A stretch of DNA of 64,000 nucleotides from positions 1,054,001 to 1,118,000 of the forward strand of contig JAKLMB010000009.1 in assembly GCA_022813625.1 (NCBI GenBank), given 5' to 3'. Under the pieces are notes generated by a model. The model searched no databases and had not been told where the DNA came from. It worked only from the letters and a program-made list of their open reading frames with translations. The position numbers were made by a program, and so were the translations under genes. Positions within the stretch are counted from its first letter, which is position 1, and every line of letters begins with the position of its first letter. Shown piece by piece: positions 46,116 to 57,934 of this stretch. The DNA is from Aaosphaeria pasadenensis (taxonomy: Eukaryota > Ascomycota > Dothideomycetes > Pleosporales).

Positions 46116-47529
46116 GCTCGCAACCAGACGACAAAATCAGCAGCAAGCGAGGAGAGTAACTGAGAAGGGAGTAAGTAAACGGTCGAACTAGATCCGGAGA
46201 GAGAAGACGGGGAGCAAATAAGCAAATATAGAAGTGCCATTCCATCGCCCCATCGCAACGGCACCGTAACTGGATCGAGACCCAAACACAAGTTTCCTGG
46301 CCGCCCCCTCCCCCCGTCTCGCTCGAACGGGTAGGTATTGGGATTCCAGGTCCCATAACCAAAGGCGTTTTGAAAATCTTGTCCATTTTGAACGTAATTT
46401 GATACTTAGCTTTGCATAGGAGGAATCCCTCCGAGGCGTACCGCTTGTTGACCGCCCCGCCCGCTGTCTGCTTCCCCTGCTTCTTCGCCGTTAGTCGCCG
46501 TTGGATACTAATCCCCGGAAGTCTTCCGGCCATCGAAATGTGCACAATACCATCACTACGCTATCTCATGTTGAAATCGTGGCTTTATGAGTTTCCTTCA
46601 TCATCCTGGTTACTAGCTACACAGTGATCCTTCGGTATTCCTAAAATACAATTCAATACAGCTTCAAAAAGTAAGAAGCATCAGTACATAATTACTTGCA
46701 ACTTAGCCGATTCTGTGCGGTATTTTCGACCCGTTCATCCCAGACAAGCACGTTCCTCACAACTACGTAGAAGAATGGGTATCCCAGATCTCATGCAGGT
46801 TCTTTCCCGCCGGCCTGTTGCAGCCACTCACGGTACGTCACGGCGGTTCTCCCGCTATGACTCTACATACATGGAACAGACCTAATTAGCGGAAGGCGTT
46901 GTACGCATAAGTATCCAACTACCTCCTAGCAAGCAAGATTTGATTTTAGTTCGAGGTTACTGCAAAGGGGGAAAGTGCGGACGTTGGACCCGAATTGGTC
47001 GGTCAAACAAGGTTGCATCGCTCAGCCGTCCCCCGGCGGGCCGGTTGCGATGGGCTCGGTTGCGAGCACAGATGTCAATGTCAAGGATAGTGTGGCCTGC
47101 CCATCGTACAATTACTTATGCTCACGCGAAATCTATATCGAACCGAAAGGTTGGTCTCGGGGTTTTTTAAGCATCTGACTTGCATGGAAAAATAGTCTGC
47201 GTTTGTTTGAGAAACGCGGCCCAAAATTCTCAAAGAAGTGGCCCTCAGCAGTAGAATGAGCGGCACAGACCTGGCAGAACTTGGGGGTGGTTCATCAAGT
47301 TGAAGTAACTAAGGAGTGGGTCTCCGTTGTCTCGAACGAGCGGCAGCCGTTGGAAACAAGCCGCGTCCGTCGAGAACAAGCCGCGGCTACGACGTGCATC
47401 CCGCCCTCTTAGTTCAAACATTTCCTCGTATTCCGAGCTGGACCTGCGCTTTCGCCCTCAAGTGGAGTGATTTATAGCTGACCCTGGACCCTATTTTTCC
47501 CTTTGAAATTCAGTTCACTCAGTATCAAT
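46116..47529. other. 1.4-kb intergenic region, divergent promoters
   Basis: Between the Rhodopsin-family gene (minus) and the short-chain dehydrogenase gene (plus). CGG/CCG-containing words occur near 46990-47060 and 47340-47400 but no paired operator can be called. No gene is supported. Confidence 0.5.
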
Positions 47530-48483
47530 ATGGCCAGTTTTGAAATCAAAGACGAAGACCTCACCGGCTTCAAGGGCAAGGTTGCGGTTGTGACAGGTAG
47601 CTAATTCAACGGAATTGGACTTCTTGTACTCAGAATTGACATTGCAATAGGAGGATCATCTGGCATTGGCCTCGCCACAGTTGAGTTGCTGGGATCACTC
47701 GGCGCATCCGTCGTAAATGGTGATGTCCAAGCACCAAAAACACCTGGCGATGTCACTTTTGTGCAAGCCGATGTGAGGAGCTGGACAGACCTCGTCAAGC
47801 TTTTCAAGACAGCAAAGGACAAGCACGGAAGGGTCGACTACGTTTTTGTGAATGCTGGCATTGGCCCGCGCGCCAACTACCTCGAGCTTGAGGTTGACGA
47901 GAACGGTGATCCCAAAGCGCCAAATAGCGACACCGTCGACATCAATTTGGACAGCGTGATCAACACCACCACCGTAGCTGCTCACTATTTGAAGGGACAG
48001 CCGGAGGGCGGGTCTATTGTGCTCATGGGATCCAGCACTGGCTTGCACCCTGTCCGAGCCGTCGATTATTGTGAGCAGTCAATTGATTACAGGCCTCAAT
48101 GCACACATGTACTAACATTATTAGCAACCGCCAAAGCCGGTGTTCTCGGCTTCGGTCGAGGATTCGCAAAGATCGTTGAGGTAGCCGGTCTACCCATTCG
48201 TGTCAACACCCTCATCCCGTCTTGGACAGACTCGCAGGTGCTGCCTGATTTGAAAAACATCCTGGCAGCAGTATCGCAGGGTTGCCAGCCTGCCTCTGTA
48301 GTTGCCCGCGCAGTCGCCTACTTGTTCGTCGAGAAATCGAGACATGGGGATGTCATTTTCATCTGTGACGGAAAGTACACCGAGGTTGAGAAGACGATCC
48401 TCGCACCAGCATATGATACCATTAGGGGAGAACACCCCACTGACGATGAAGTTTTGGCCAGAGTGTTTGCATTAGGAGGTTAG
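47530..48483 (+). CDS. short-chain dehydrogenase/reductase (classical SDR)
   Basis: Three exons (47530-47596, 47651-48070, 48125-48483) give 281 residues. The NAD(P)-binding TGGSSGIG is at residues 22-29 (intron 1 splits it), followed by DVQAP after strand 2, FVNAGIG (NAG motif), VLMGSSTG with the catalytic Ser, and the active-site Tyr 162 and Lys 166 in YSTAKAG, rebuilt across intron 2. An Asp at the end of strand 2 (NGDVQ) favours NAD(H) over NADP(H). It is close in type to fungal 15-hydroxyprostaglandin-dehydrogenase-like SDRs. The substrate is unknown. Confidence 0.92.
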
Positions 48484-49223
48484 ATAAATCCAGATACCAG
48501 AAATGTTAAAGCTACACGGCCGTAGCGAATTGATTCTTGCCATTGTTAATGATTTCACTCCATACAATTATCGCCTCTTGCTTTCGCATCGTGGAAAAGG
48601 GAGCGCACTGGGACTGCTGTACACCAGGCCAACCTTCCTCATCGAGGAGCCAACCCTGGTCGTGTTCTGGTACGAGTGGCGTTCTTTCTCCAAGGGCGCT
48701 CGGTGCATCTGAAGTATTACGAGGATTGACATATGCAGATCCTGTCAGGATTCGATCGATTGCTTACATTCAACTTCCATCCAGACCAAAATACGGAGTT
48801 CCAAGATACGCGTACACAGTACATAAATTCCATCCTTGTCCTGACTAACGTTTCCTGTATTCCGCGCTAGGCTGTCCCGCCGTTCCGGTGCTGGGGACCC
48901 TCGCTAGCCATGTGTCGGGGATGACCTGTCATCCAATCATTTCAACCCAGTACCGATGAATCTCCCTGAAGTCCTTAGTTTCTTTCAACTACTCAAGTCT
49001 CACGGCATCTGTGCTTAGGTCGAAGCCATCCAACACAACGCAGTCCCTATTGATTGTAGCCTGACATCAGTCGACTTGCATCTTCACAAGTCTCACTCGG
49101 AAGGTGTTGGAGCTATCGCCGTGAAGCATTCTGGAGTGCTGTAGCGCTTCACGCCACCGAAACTCGCCACATCGTATATCATGAAGGGGCTGCATTGCCG
49201 ATGCAAGTCCCGCTCCATTCGCC
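48484..49223. other. intergenic, 0.7 kb
   Basis: 3' flank of the dehydrogenase gene and promoter of the nuclease gene. No repeat or gene recognised. Confidence 0.5.
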
Positions 49224-51339
49224 ATGTCTACCTTCAATGGTATAATCCATGGTATGGATCCTCTTACATTCCGTCCTGCACAAGCCGGGTTCTCACCACT
49301 AGTCGCGCTTAGAATTTCCCCAGATCAGGATAGATAATTTCCGTCAACACGCTGATAGGAAAGCACCATTGGCCTGCTTTCTCAGTCATGTTCATTCCGA
49401 TCATCTGACTGGCTTGGAATCTTTAAGAGCACCTTTTGTTTATTGTTCTGCAGCAACAAGAGAAATTCTTTTGCGTTTGGAGAAATACCACTACAGAGTC
49501 AACTTCGCCAAGGGCATCTTAGAAAGTCGCAATGTCACCTATGACAGCACTATGCGCAAATTGGCGAAGCCACTTCCACTGGAAACTCCTACCGTCATCG
49601 AGCTTGGACCAGAGAACAAAATACGTGTAACACTTTTCGATGCCAATCATTGCGTTGGCGCGGTGATGTTTCTCATTGAAGGCAATGGCACCGCAATTCT
49701 ATACACAGGAGACATTCGCGCAGAAACCTGGTGGGTGAATTCTCTTGTACGCAATCCAGTCCTCATACCCTACACCATCGGGACACGTCGTTTGGATTGT
49801 GTGTATCTGGACACCACATTTGCAAGCAAGTCCAGGCCTTACAGTGAATTCCCCAGCAAAGCAGAGGGCATCCGTGAACTTCTCGCCCAAGTCGAGGGCT
49901 ATCCTCCTGGCACTACATTCTACTTCCACTCTTGGACGTTCGGGTACGAAGATGTTTGGTTAGCGCTGTCTTCGTTTTTGCAATCCCAGATCCACCTTGA
50001 CGATTATCGCTATCGTCTATATACCTCTCTTTCTACTGCTAAGAACAAAGAGCTGCGAGATTCACGCTTAGGATTCGATATCCGCGAAGCCGCAGCCTTA
50101 TGCGGATTCCGGAATGGGAATCACATTCAACGAGGCTGTTTGACCTCCAACACAAATGTTCGTTTGCATAGTTGTGAGCGGGGAATGGGGTGTCCGGTCA
50201 TGGACAAAGACACAGATAGCAACATTGTCCATATCATCCCGATCATCAGTCGCACGAATGGCGTTGATATAGCCGAAGTGGGTGCTGGAGGTGGGAAGGG
50301 AGATCTTGACCAGAGAGAAGAATTAGACACGAGCATTGCGGGCGACATCGATGAATTAAAGGAACTCTGCAAGAGGAAGATAGGCGATGAAGACTTGCTG
50401 TCGAGAGTTCTCGCACTGTTGCAAGACTCGTTGGATGCCGGAAAGGGGAAGCTCGATCTTCCAGGTGAACTCCCAAGAGAGAGTCAGGACAGCGATGCCG
50501 ATCTTTCGTTGCACTCATTAGTTTCGAGATTGGAAGCGCATGTTGAGAAGACTAAAGAAGCACAGGATCAAACGAGACGTACAATTCGGTTTCCATACTC
50601 ACGGCACTCTTCATATTCGGAACTCTGCTGTTTAGTCAAGGCTCTGAACCCAAAGGATATTTTTCCTTGTACCGTTGATGAGAAAACTTGGACTCCCAAT
50701 CTTGGAATGAGATCTCTGTTTGGCGAGTATTGTTCAGCTGACATCTTCCGCCATGATGCAGAGATGACCGAAAGCTATGAGCAGCGTACCGCACAAGCCC
50801 AGAAATGCACAAATGGTCACGATGAAACACAGCGCGAGTCTCAGGCAAGTAGTGAGCCTCAGACATCGCCAATATCGCACAGAACTTTGCAGTTGCCACC
50901 ACCAAACGAACGACATGGCACAAATTCAATCAAAGACGGATCTCAAAGAATGCAGGAACCCCAGGATGCTTTTACTTCATTAATGCATTCAAAACCCGTA
51001 ACAGATGATGCTGGACGTCCAAAGATTGTTCCAAGTTTCAATTCGATCGAGATTACTGCATTGAGAGCCGAATCTCCTCAACCTGCAATCGCTGCTGAAT
51101 CAGATGGTCCACCCCCAACATCACCCAAACCCAACGCCCATTCGCCGTCTGATCTAACCAACCCAACCTCGCCCCCGGATTCGAAGTCCAACTCTTTGCC
51201 GACGTCGAAAAAAAGAAAAATTTCCAATAAGGAGTTGGCATACAAAGCCGCACTTGGAATTGAGCTGACCTGGCAAGATTACGGAGGGTTGGTCTGTACG
51301 AAGAAAAGGGATGTTAATGATGAAGAGTTGGAGTTGTGA
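49224..51339 (+). CDS. SNM1/Artemis-type DNA repair nuclease (metallo-beta-lactamase, beta-CASP)
   Basis: Two exons (49224-49251, 49313-51339) give 684 residues; the 28-nt first exon supplies MSTFNGIIH and joins to EFPQIRIDNF, the family's standard start. Metal-binding motif 2 is complete, HVHSDH (residues 35-40). FDANHCVGAVMFL and ILYTGDIR supply the following His and Asp. A beta-CASP-like part (VYLDTTFASK, TTFYFHSWTFGYEDVW) comes next, and ISYSEL-like RHSSYSELCCLVKALNPKDIFPC closes the fold. The last 250 residues are disordered and Ser/Pro-rich, ending in a basic KKRKISNKELAYKAALG segment that looks like a nuclear localisation signal. Expected role: interstrand crosslink or end-processing nuclease in the nucleus. 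Confidence 0.9.
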
Positions 51340-51528
51340 CGTATGCAACTATCCTGTAGTGGATCGGCTACCAAGATTTGACAATATCACGATGTCACCA
51401 CTCGCAAAATGCCCTTCCGTGAATCAAGCTCGCAGACGTAGAGAGATTTTGCCAAAACTACGAATACGGGAGTGAAGATATAAAGAATGGATTACATGTA
51501 TCAAATGACCACAGCCGGCTCAGTAAGA

Positions 51529-53651
51529 TCAAACGAGGAGATAATCCAGTGTTCCGTCTGTAGCATGCAATGCTTCGTCTTCCGAAAACCCATCCCATCT
51601 GGAAACAGCCCCGAACGACCCGCCAGCTTTCAAGCCCCAAGATGTATGATCTTGGCTTCCATTCTCGAATCCACTTTCCAGGACGTGGCTGTAGTGTGAT
51701 AGCGTGAAAGTCCCCACTCTTTCGAACTGCAATCCTGGTGCACGTTTCCGCTCCAAGATCAGACCCTCTACCGTGAATGAAAGCGGGGACTGTTCTGAAA
51801 CCAGGAGAGGTGCGAGTAACTCCACCATCTTAGTTGTGTGCCTGTCCGGGTGAAGGAGGAAGCGCGGCTCCTCCTCGGTTGTTCTTACAGAATCCAAGCA
51901 GGGTGCAGTCGTGAAGACAAAACCTTTCATCTTGAGCTCGCCACCAGTGACACGAATGAATGGATCTTGTCCTGCAAAGCTCCAGGACTTAATCTCAACT
52001 GGAGTTAGTTTGACCTCTCCTTCGCCCCATCGAGGATTTATGGGGCCGTCAAGGCTGATCCATGACCATGAAGGCCCACCGTCGGGTATTCTTTTCACTG
52101 TGGAGGGATTTCCAGCTTTCCACAGTAATTGAGGCACGAGATCGTGACTCCAAATTCCTGCTAGGTAGTCGCAGTCTCGAAGGGTTGCTCGCCGCAGAGA
52201 TGGTTGGATCTGTCTAGCCAGGGCAGATATCGCAGCGAGCCTGTCGGCCTTGAAAGTAAGCGCCAGGCGCGTATACGTCGAGACCAAATCATCCCACGTT
52301 CGAAGCAAATGCTCAGAAGATGGAATTGCCTCACTGGTGGGATCATGGAACAGACTCCAACGTAGGTCTTTCTTCTCCGAGTACAGAATGTTTGGGCAAT
52401 CGATGACCTCAATGAATTCCCTGCATTCGCAAAAGATCGCACGCATCCCCAAGTGGATGTTTCGTGGTGACATATGTCTCTCTTGGAAGATCCACGCTCG
52501 GCGATGTGCTGGACTATCCTTTATGGTGGCATTGGGATTATGTTTCTGGAGTTCTGTCTGCGCGTCAATCCCCCACAATTTATTCTCTACGTTGTTCCAT
52601 TGACTACGGAGAACAAGGTTGGGCGTAGAGTTGAATCGACGCGTCAGGTTACAACCACCATGGCTGTTATGTGCCATCATTGCAACGATATTGCAATAAC
52701 CGTACTTGTAGATTTTGGACATCTCCTTGCATTCGCGATGCCAATCGCGACTAGAGTCTTGCATGATGCACAGAGAGTCTATCCAGATGTATCGCACGCC
52801 CATATCGTGTGTGGCAAACATTGCGTCAAGATATGTTTTTGGGATACTCTTGATTTCTTCTTTGAACTCATCTAGATTGTGTTCTAAAAGTGTCGTGGTG
52901 CGCCGTGAGCCCCAGCAGTGGCTCAGGGTTGTGTAGCGTAGAGGCCGATCCAATTCAGAAGTCTCCACCAGACGAGCGGATTGCCCCCCATCGCCAATCT
53001 CGATAAGTCGTGAGGGTAGCCATGAATCATCATGCTCTAGTTTACAGATACTATGTTGATTGCAGCAGTGGTCTAGCCATTGTTGAACCCTGCGTCGCGT
53101 GGAGAGAGAAAAGACTGGCTCGATTCGACACCCCGGCGCTTGTTGCAATACCTTCTCGTCAAGCTCAAAGTCATCAGGAACAACTACCGATGAGTCAGTT
53201 TTTTTGGCATATGTGCAACGCTGATGGCAAGCATACCAAGACTATTCAGAGTTATGCTGGACCGGGAACGCGAATCAGAACTCCGTAAACTAATCTCTAT
53301 GACCGGTCCGAAGGCATTGGAACCAAGGCTATAGCTTAATGTAGCTTCGTAGGGCACATCTCGATATCTATCACCCAACGTGATATTCCCTGTTGGTATC
53401 CGGGAAAAGAGACTTTGGCAGAGTCTGCATGTCCTCATGCCGCATTCTCGGAGTTCGTTTATTGACGGATGTATTTGCAAATGCTTCGAACCTACCCTGT
53501 TTGTCGGCTCTTTTTCTCCACCAGGATGGAGCCATCCCGAGAAAAGCTCGATGCATGGCGCACAGAGCTGAGAGAATGGCTCGTCCTGGTGGTCGTCTTC
53601 GGAGTGACTATCCTCGCGGATGAATCTAGAAAAAGAATATAGGTCTTCCAT
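51529..53651 (-). CDS. HET-domain (heterokaryon incompatibility-like) protein
   Basis: Two exons (53651-53237, 53183-51529) give 689 residues. An N-terminal Cys-rich part contains LCAPCIELFSGW and CGMRTCRLCQSLF. The HET domain begins at about residue 221 with RYTTLSHCWG, then DAMFATHDMGVRYIWIDSLC, IMQDSSRDWHRECKEMSKIY, and AHRRAWIFQERHMSPRNIHL. The C-terminal region holds the usual SWSWISLDGPI segment. HET domains trigger cell death on recognition of non-self in fungal fusion; most genomes carry tens of copies, and the partner cannot be deduced. The start at 53651 is preferred over upstream in-frame codons because it precedes the acidic N-terminus typical of the family. Confidence 0.92.
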
Positions 53652-54802
53652 CTTATCGGCTGGATGCTTTACAGGCCGTAAAGCAAGGCTGTATTTGTAG
53701 TGACAGTTCGTGAAACCCAAGCTAGCGATCAGCACCTGAGACCTTTTGCAGTAGTATGCCAATATGAGAAAGTCTACAATGGGAAGCTTTCTGCCGACCG
53801 GTGCATGAAGTTACCGTGCAGTAAGGCTGGCTGCACTCTCGGCTACAGTCGTTCGTCAGGTGCCTTGTTTGTAAGCCCTGCAAGAGCTCAGCCTCAACGT
53901 GATTGAAGGATCATTGCTAGGGTCCTGCGTATGACTACATTTTGATTCATTGTATACTTGAGTTGCATTAACCACTATCGCAAGCATTAGAAGCGCGATA
54001 GTGGTCGTAGATGGTTCCACTGATGATAGTCATCTCGTGAGCAGCTGCAGATCGATCAGGTCTAATTCTATGATAATTTGGCCCCTCGAGATTGGCAAAG
54101 AGAGATTCTCTTTCAAGATAGAGCTTACTATAAGATACTTTATGTGACAAGACACCTGTGAATTCTCTAGGGGTATGGTGCATTCACGTCTTCTCTAGTC
54201 TTCTATACAACTACACATGTAGGAACATACATGAGATGTAGTGTACATAATGTATTGTGGCAATCAAGCGAAAGTTAACCTTATCGACTAGATGATATCG
54301 CTCTTCTGGGTTTGATGATCCACTTTGACTTCACTGAACTCGAGAGTGAACTTCTGTTCCATTGATCATGATACCTATTGTTTCACTGTTTGTTAGTAAC
54401 GATAAATGATACATAGGAGTGGGGTATCAGGGATCACGGTCTTGTTCTAACATCTTGCCTAACAGAGACTAGTGCACTGTTGGTTTACCATGTCCAAGCT
54501 CCAGACCGCGGCATCACGTTTGTCTGATAAGCCAAGTCGCGAACAACGCAGTGCCTCATCGGCACTTCTGCTGCCGCCCTATTCACGCCTCTGCATATCT
54601 ATCTAGTCACCGGAACATACATTTCTTCTCGGATTTTATCTTGACGTCTCGTAGGCGTTCATCTCTTCACTATGGGACGCACGCGCGCTGTTAGCAATGC
54701 TTCCACCACCTCCACGTCCGCGCCGACGCGGGATCAAGTAGGAGCGCACCGTTGGGTTACGGCTTGAGATATGGCTTACAAGAGCGATAGGAGCTCGGTA
54801 GC
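53652..54802. other. 1.15-kb intergenic region
   Basis: Divergent promoters of the HET gene (minus) and the Rab gene (plus). It contains one perfect inverted repeat (listed). No gene is supported. Confidence 0.5.
53971..54005. repeat. perfect 11-bp inverted repeat, 13-nt spacer
   Basis: ACCACTATCGC at 53971-53981 is the exact reverse complement of GCGATAGTGGT at 53995-54005. It could form a hairpin; no gene ends beside it. Confidence 0.85.
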
Positions 54803-55807
54803 ATGTACGACTATTTGGCAAAGATTATACTGCTTGGTCCAAGCGGAGCCGGGAAGTAAGCTTTACCTCCTTCGCGAAAGGAGAAACGAACATGGTTCGC
54901 TTTCAAGATCGTATATTGAGCATGCAATAGGTCGTGTTTGTTGCATCGGTTTGTGAAGGGAGAGTGGCGTGTTCTCTCTTCTCAAACTATCGGCGTCGAA
55001 TTCTCCTCCAAGATCGTGCATATCGGAAAACCGCCTCGGCGAAGGAGAATAAAGCTACAGCTATGGGATACTGCTGGGACAGAAAGGTTTCGATCGGTCT
55101 CGCGCTCATATTATCGTGGAGCTGCAGGAGCTATACTTGTCTATGATGTCGCAAACTGGCGAAGTTTCGAAGGTGTGGGGACTTTCTTGGATGATGCCAG
55201 AGCTCTGGCTGGGCCAGATTTGACAGTAATCCTCGCGGGAAACAAGAGCGACGTAGTTGATGGACCACAAGGAGTGGCAGCAGCAGTGAATCCGTCACTG
55301 GGAAGTGTATATGGAAGCTATGGAAACGCGAGCGACGTAGGAGACGCCGAAGACAGTTTACCCCCGCCGACTCCAAGCAGCCAGTCAAGCCGGTCAGGAA
55401 CAACCTCGCTTGGGCTTTCGAATCCCGCCACTGTCGCCCCGGATGGACGCGACGTACCTCAAGATCTGGCCTCCCGATGGGCTGGGTCGCATGGAATTCC
55501 CGTTGCTGTTGAGGTTTCCGCACTCAACGGTGACAAAGTAAACGAGCTTTTTGAAAGACTAGCCAGCATGATCTTGACCAAAATCGAACTAGGGGAGATC
55601 GATCCCGACGACCCCAACAGTGGCATTCAGTATGGCGACATTGGTGGGTGGGGATACACGGACGATGCAAATGGAAGTGTGAGGAGCGGTGAAGAAGGAT
55701 TAAGATGGAGACGAGGAAAGGGCAAGAAGGGAGGCCAGCAATTGCGAGAATGGGAGGAGGTCTTCAGACTCTCTGGGTCGAGCAGGAGAAGAGGCAGATG
55801 CTGTTGA
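54803..55807 (+). CDS. Rab-family small GTPase (Rab4/Rab2-like) with internal insertion
   Basis: Two exons (54803-54855, 54931-55807) give 309 residues, about 100 more than a usual Rab. P-loop GPSGAGKS (12-19, split by the intron at Lys 18), switch I SQTIGVEFSSK, switch II WDTAGTERFRSVSRSYYRGA, NKSD (122-125), and SALNG (214-218) for guanine are all present. The C-terminus ends in RRRGRCC, a double-cysteine geranylgeranylation site. Two oddities: the catalytic switch II Gln is Thr (residue 68), and about 65 low-complexity residues rich in Ser, Pro and Gly (127-193) are inserted between the NKSD and SAL motifs. YYRGAAGAILVYD is typical of the Rab2/4/14 group. Membrane trafficking role expected; GTP hydrolysis may be slow. 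Confidence 0.88.
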
Positions 55808-56136
55808 AAGATCTTTCTACCAAAGGCCATACAGCTGCCCAGAGCGTACTTGAAGGCGGAAGGTTGACTTTACGACTAAACGCCCCTGGCTTTGACTTGT
55901 TGGATTTCACGCGCTGCCATGCAGCATACATACCCCCTATTGGCACATCACGTTTTCCCCATTTACCAGCGAAGAAGAACAGTAATGATAATCTATTATA
56001 CCAAACACACACATCGGCACATTGACGTTCTGAAGTGAATGCGTTCACAATATTGACGAGAAACGCTACACGAGAAGGACATTCTCTATTGAGCCTCGCA
56101 GGGCAATAGTATAGTGTTGGTATATTCTCAGTATAA
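55808..56136. other. convergent intergenic region
   Basis: 329 bp between the Rab stop codon and the hydrolase stop codon; AT-rich 3' flanks, nothing else seen. Confidence 0.5.
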
Positions 56137-57292
56137 CTAGTGCTTTTGGATTGGAGTAACCTTGACACGATCCAGGTTTTGGTACGTGATATCGGTAATT
56201 CCAATCTTCTTTGGGGCCTCGCTAGTAAACCATTTGCGCTCAGTCACGTCCCCACGGAGAAGCCATTTCATCATGTGAGTTCCGACAATAGCTGGGATTC
56301 CACCATTAGGAGCATCAAAGGCAGCACTGTGACCTAAGGCATGGTTCGCCTTCCAGGCTGGCGTATTAGATGGCAGGTTGGTGTAGTCACGCTCGCCCTA
56401 GCTCACATTAGCAGATATAAAAATGTTACTGGAGTATGGCAACTGACATTTGGATAGGCCACATCGTCTGGGCCACCCAAGAGGTAGAAGATGGGTTTCC
56501 GGACAGCGCCGGCCACAGCTTTACTGGCCGTTTCGTTAAGTTGGCCGCTATTGAAGATACCGATATGGCCAACTCGAGAGTCATCTACACCAGCAGTGTA
56601 CGATTCAAGTCCACCGCAGCTAGTGCCCCAGACACCGATCCGTGAAGCGTCAATTTGTTTCCATTGCCCCTTCCCTGCATTGGCATATACCCAATCTATG
56701 GCAGCCGTGAGGGCACCTGGGTTTTGATTGGAGGCAGGGGAGTTGGGATCACTTGGAGGTGGTACGTAGTTCTCTGGGTCAGTGAATATTGGGCCTGTGG
56801 CGATTGCAAGTGCTCCATAAGAGGCGATCTCACTGAGCAACGCGCGGTATCGGAGACCGACTATGTATGTTCATTAGTAGAAATCCCGGAATCTTGTTCT
56901 CAGACATACTGGTCCCATGTCAGCGTCGTTTTATCATGGCATTCAAGAGATTGACTTACCATGGTGCACAGCCGCCGTTGCCCCAAACGACTACGGGTAG
57001 CTTGAGTTTCGAGTCCAAAGCTGATTCCAGTGGTTGGTACAGTGTATGGTTGGCAAGCGTTTCTACTTCGAAGTAGTACTCCAATGTATGTTAGATCTCA
57101 CGTTACAATCATTCAAATGGGTAAACAAACTGATTTATATGGGCCTGATCCGCCATACTGCGATTACGATATCAGCGTGTCAAAGTTCAATATGTCTGCT
57201 CAGGGTGGCTTTGCACAAACCGATGGACCATGATCGTATCCGAGGACGTTTGCAACAAGTGCAAGAGCTACGGCACCGATTTTCATCTTCAT
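56137..57292 (-). CDS. secreted alpha/beta hydrolase (dienelactone-hydrolase/acetylxylan-esterase-like), splice model uncertain
   Basis: Exons read as 57292-57221, 57078-56970 or -56960, 56860-56448, 56397-56137. A short signal peptide (KIGAVALALVANVLG) is followed by HTLYQPLESAL, LPVVVWGNGG (oxyanion strand), SEIASYGALAIATG, ASRIGVWGTSCGGLES with the nucleophile Ser in GTSCGG, KPIFYLLGGPDDVAYPN, and an Asp/His end region (GERDYTNLP, GTHMMKWLL). The obvious donor GTAAGT at 56959 with the acceptor ATAG ending at 56861 gives a frameshift. A weak donor GTGCAC at 56969 restores the frame (284 residues) but drops the conserved Cys of NGGC. So the gene is either oddly spliced or carries a small indel. 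Exons 3 and 4 are secure. Probably extracellular esterase. Confidence 0.7.
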
Positions 57293-57934
57293 TGTTTCGG
57301 GTTGCTGCAATAAAATCTCTCCTAGTTGAATGATGTCTTCTTCATTGTCATTTCGAAAGGTATTCTGTTTAAATACCCGTCGTTCTCGTATGCAATTAGA
57401 AAGTGTGCACTTAATTGTCAATGGGCCAAATTATCCCATGCACAATGATTCACTCCAAGCCTAGGTAGTATCTACCGTTTCGATCTTCCGGAGATCGAAT
57501 AAACTATTCCAGATAATTGTTATTGCACTTCTTCCCCTTACGGCACAAATGCTTTCCCACTATTGTGGGGTTTCCCACATTGTGGGTCAAAGCACATGCT
57601 CCTAGGTGGAAGAGATCAGCAGCCGATTTCGTGAAGGGTACCAACAACACTACATTTTTCTCCACCGGTTATGACAATATCCTTGATGTGGGAAATTCTC
57701 CCCTCATCGTGGGAAGTAGTGGAGGGAAAGTTGTGATTTACCCCACGGGGTACATCTACTGGCTAGGCTGGATCTAGTAGCTCGATGTGGTTTCGAGCAC
57801 ACTTTGTATGCTTGATCACTATTCTCAAATGGTTTAGACATCCATAGATCGCATTATAGATTACCATATATTTTGATCCAGTTCATTCTACATTTGAATC
57901 GGAGTATTCTTTCGCAATCTTGTAATTATTTCCA
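57293..57934. promoter_or_regulatory. shared divergent promoter with cluster of CCCAC/GTGGG sites
   Basis: 642 bp between two divergent secreted-hydrolase genes. Seven CCCAC/GTGGG words lie within 57556-57746, several as inverted pairs: CCCAC-N4-GTGGG (57556-57569), CCCAC-N3-GTGGG (57574-57586), and CCCCACGGGG (57741-57750); two more are GTGGGAA (57688 and 57709). One every about 27 bp is far above the roughly one per 500 bp expected by chance on both strands. Confidence 0.6.
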
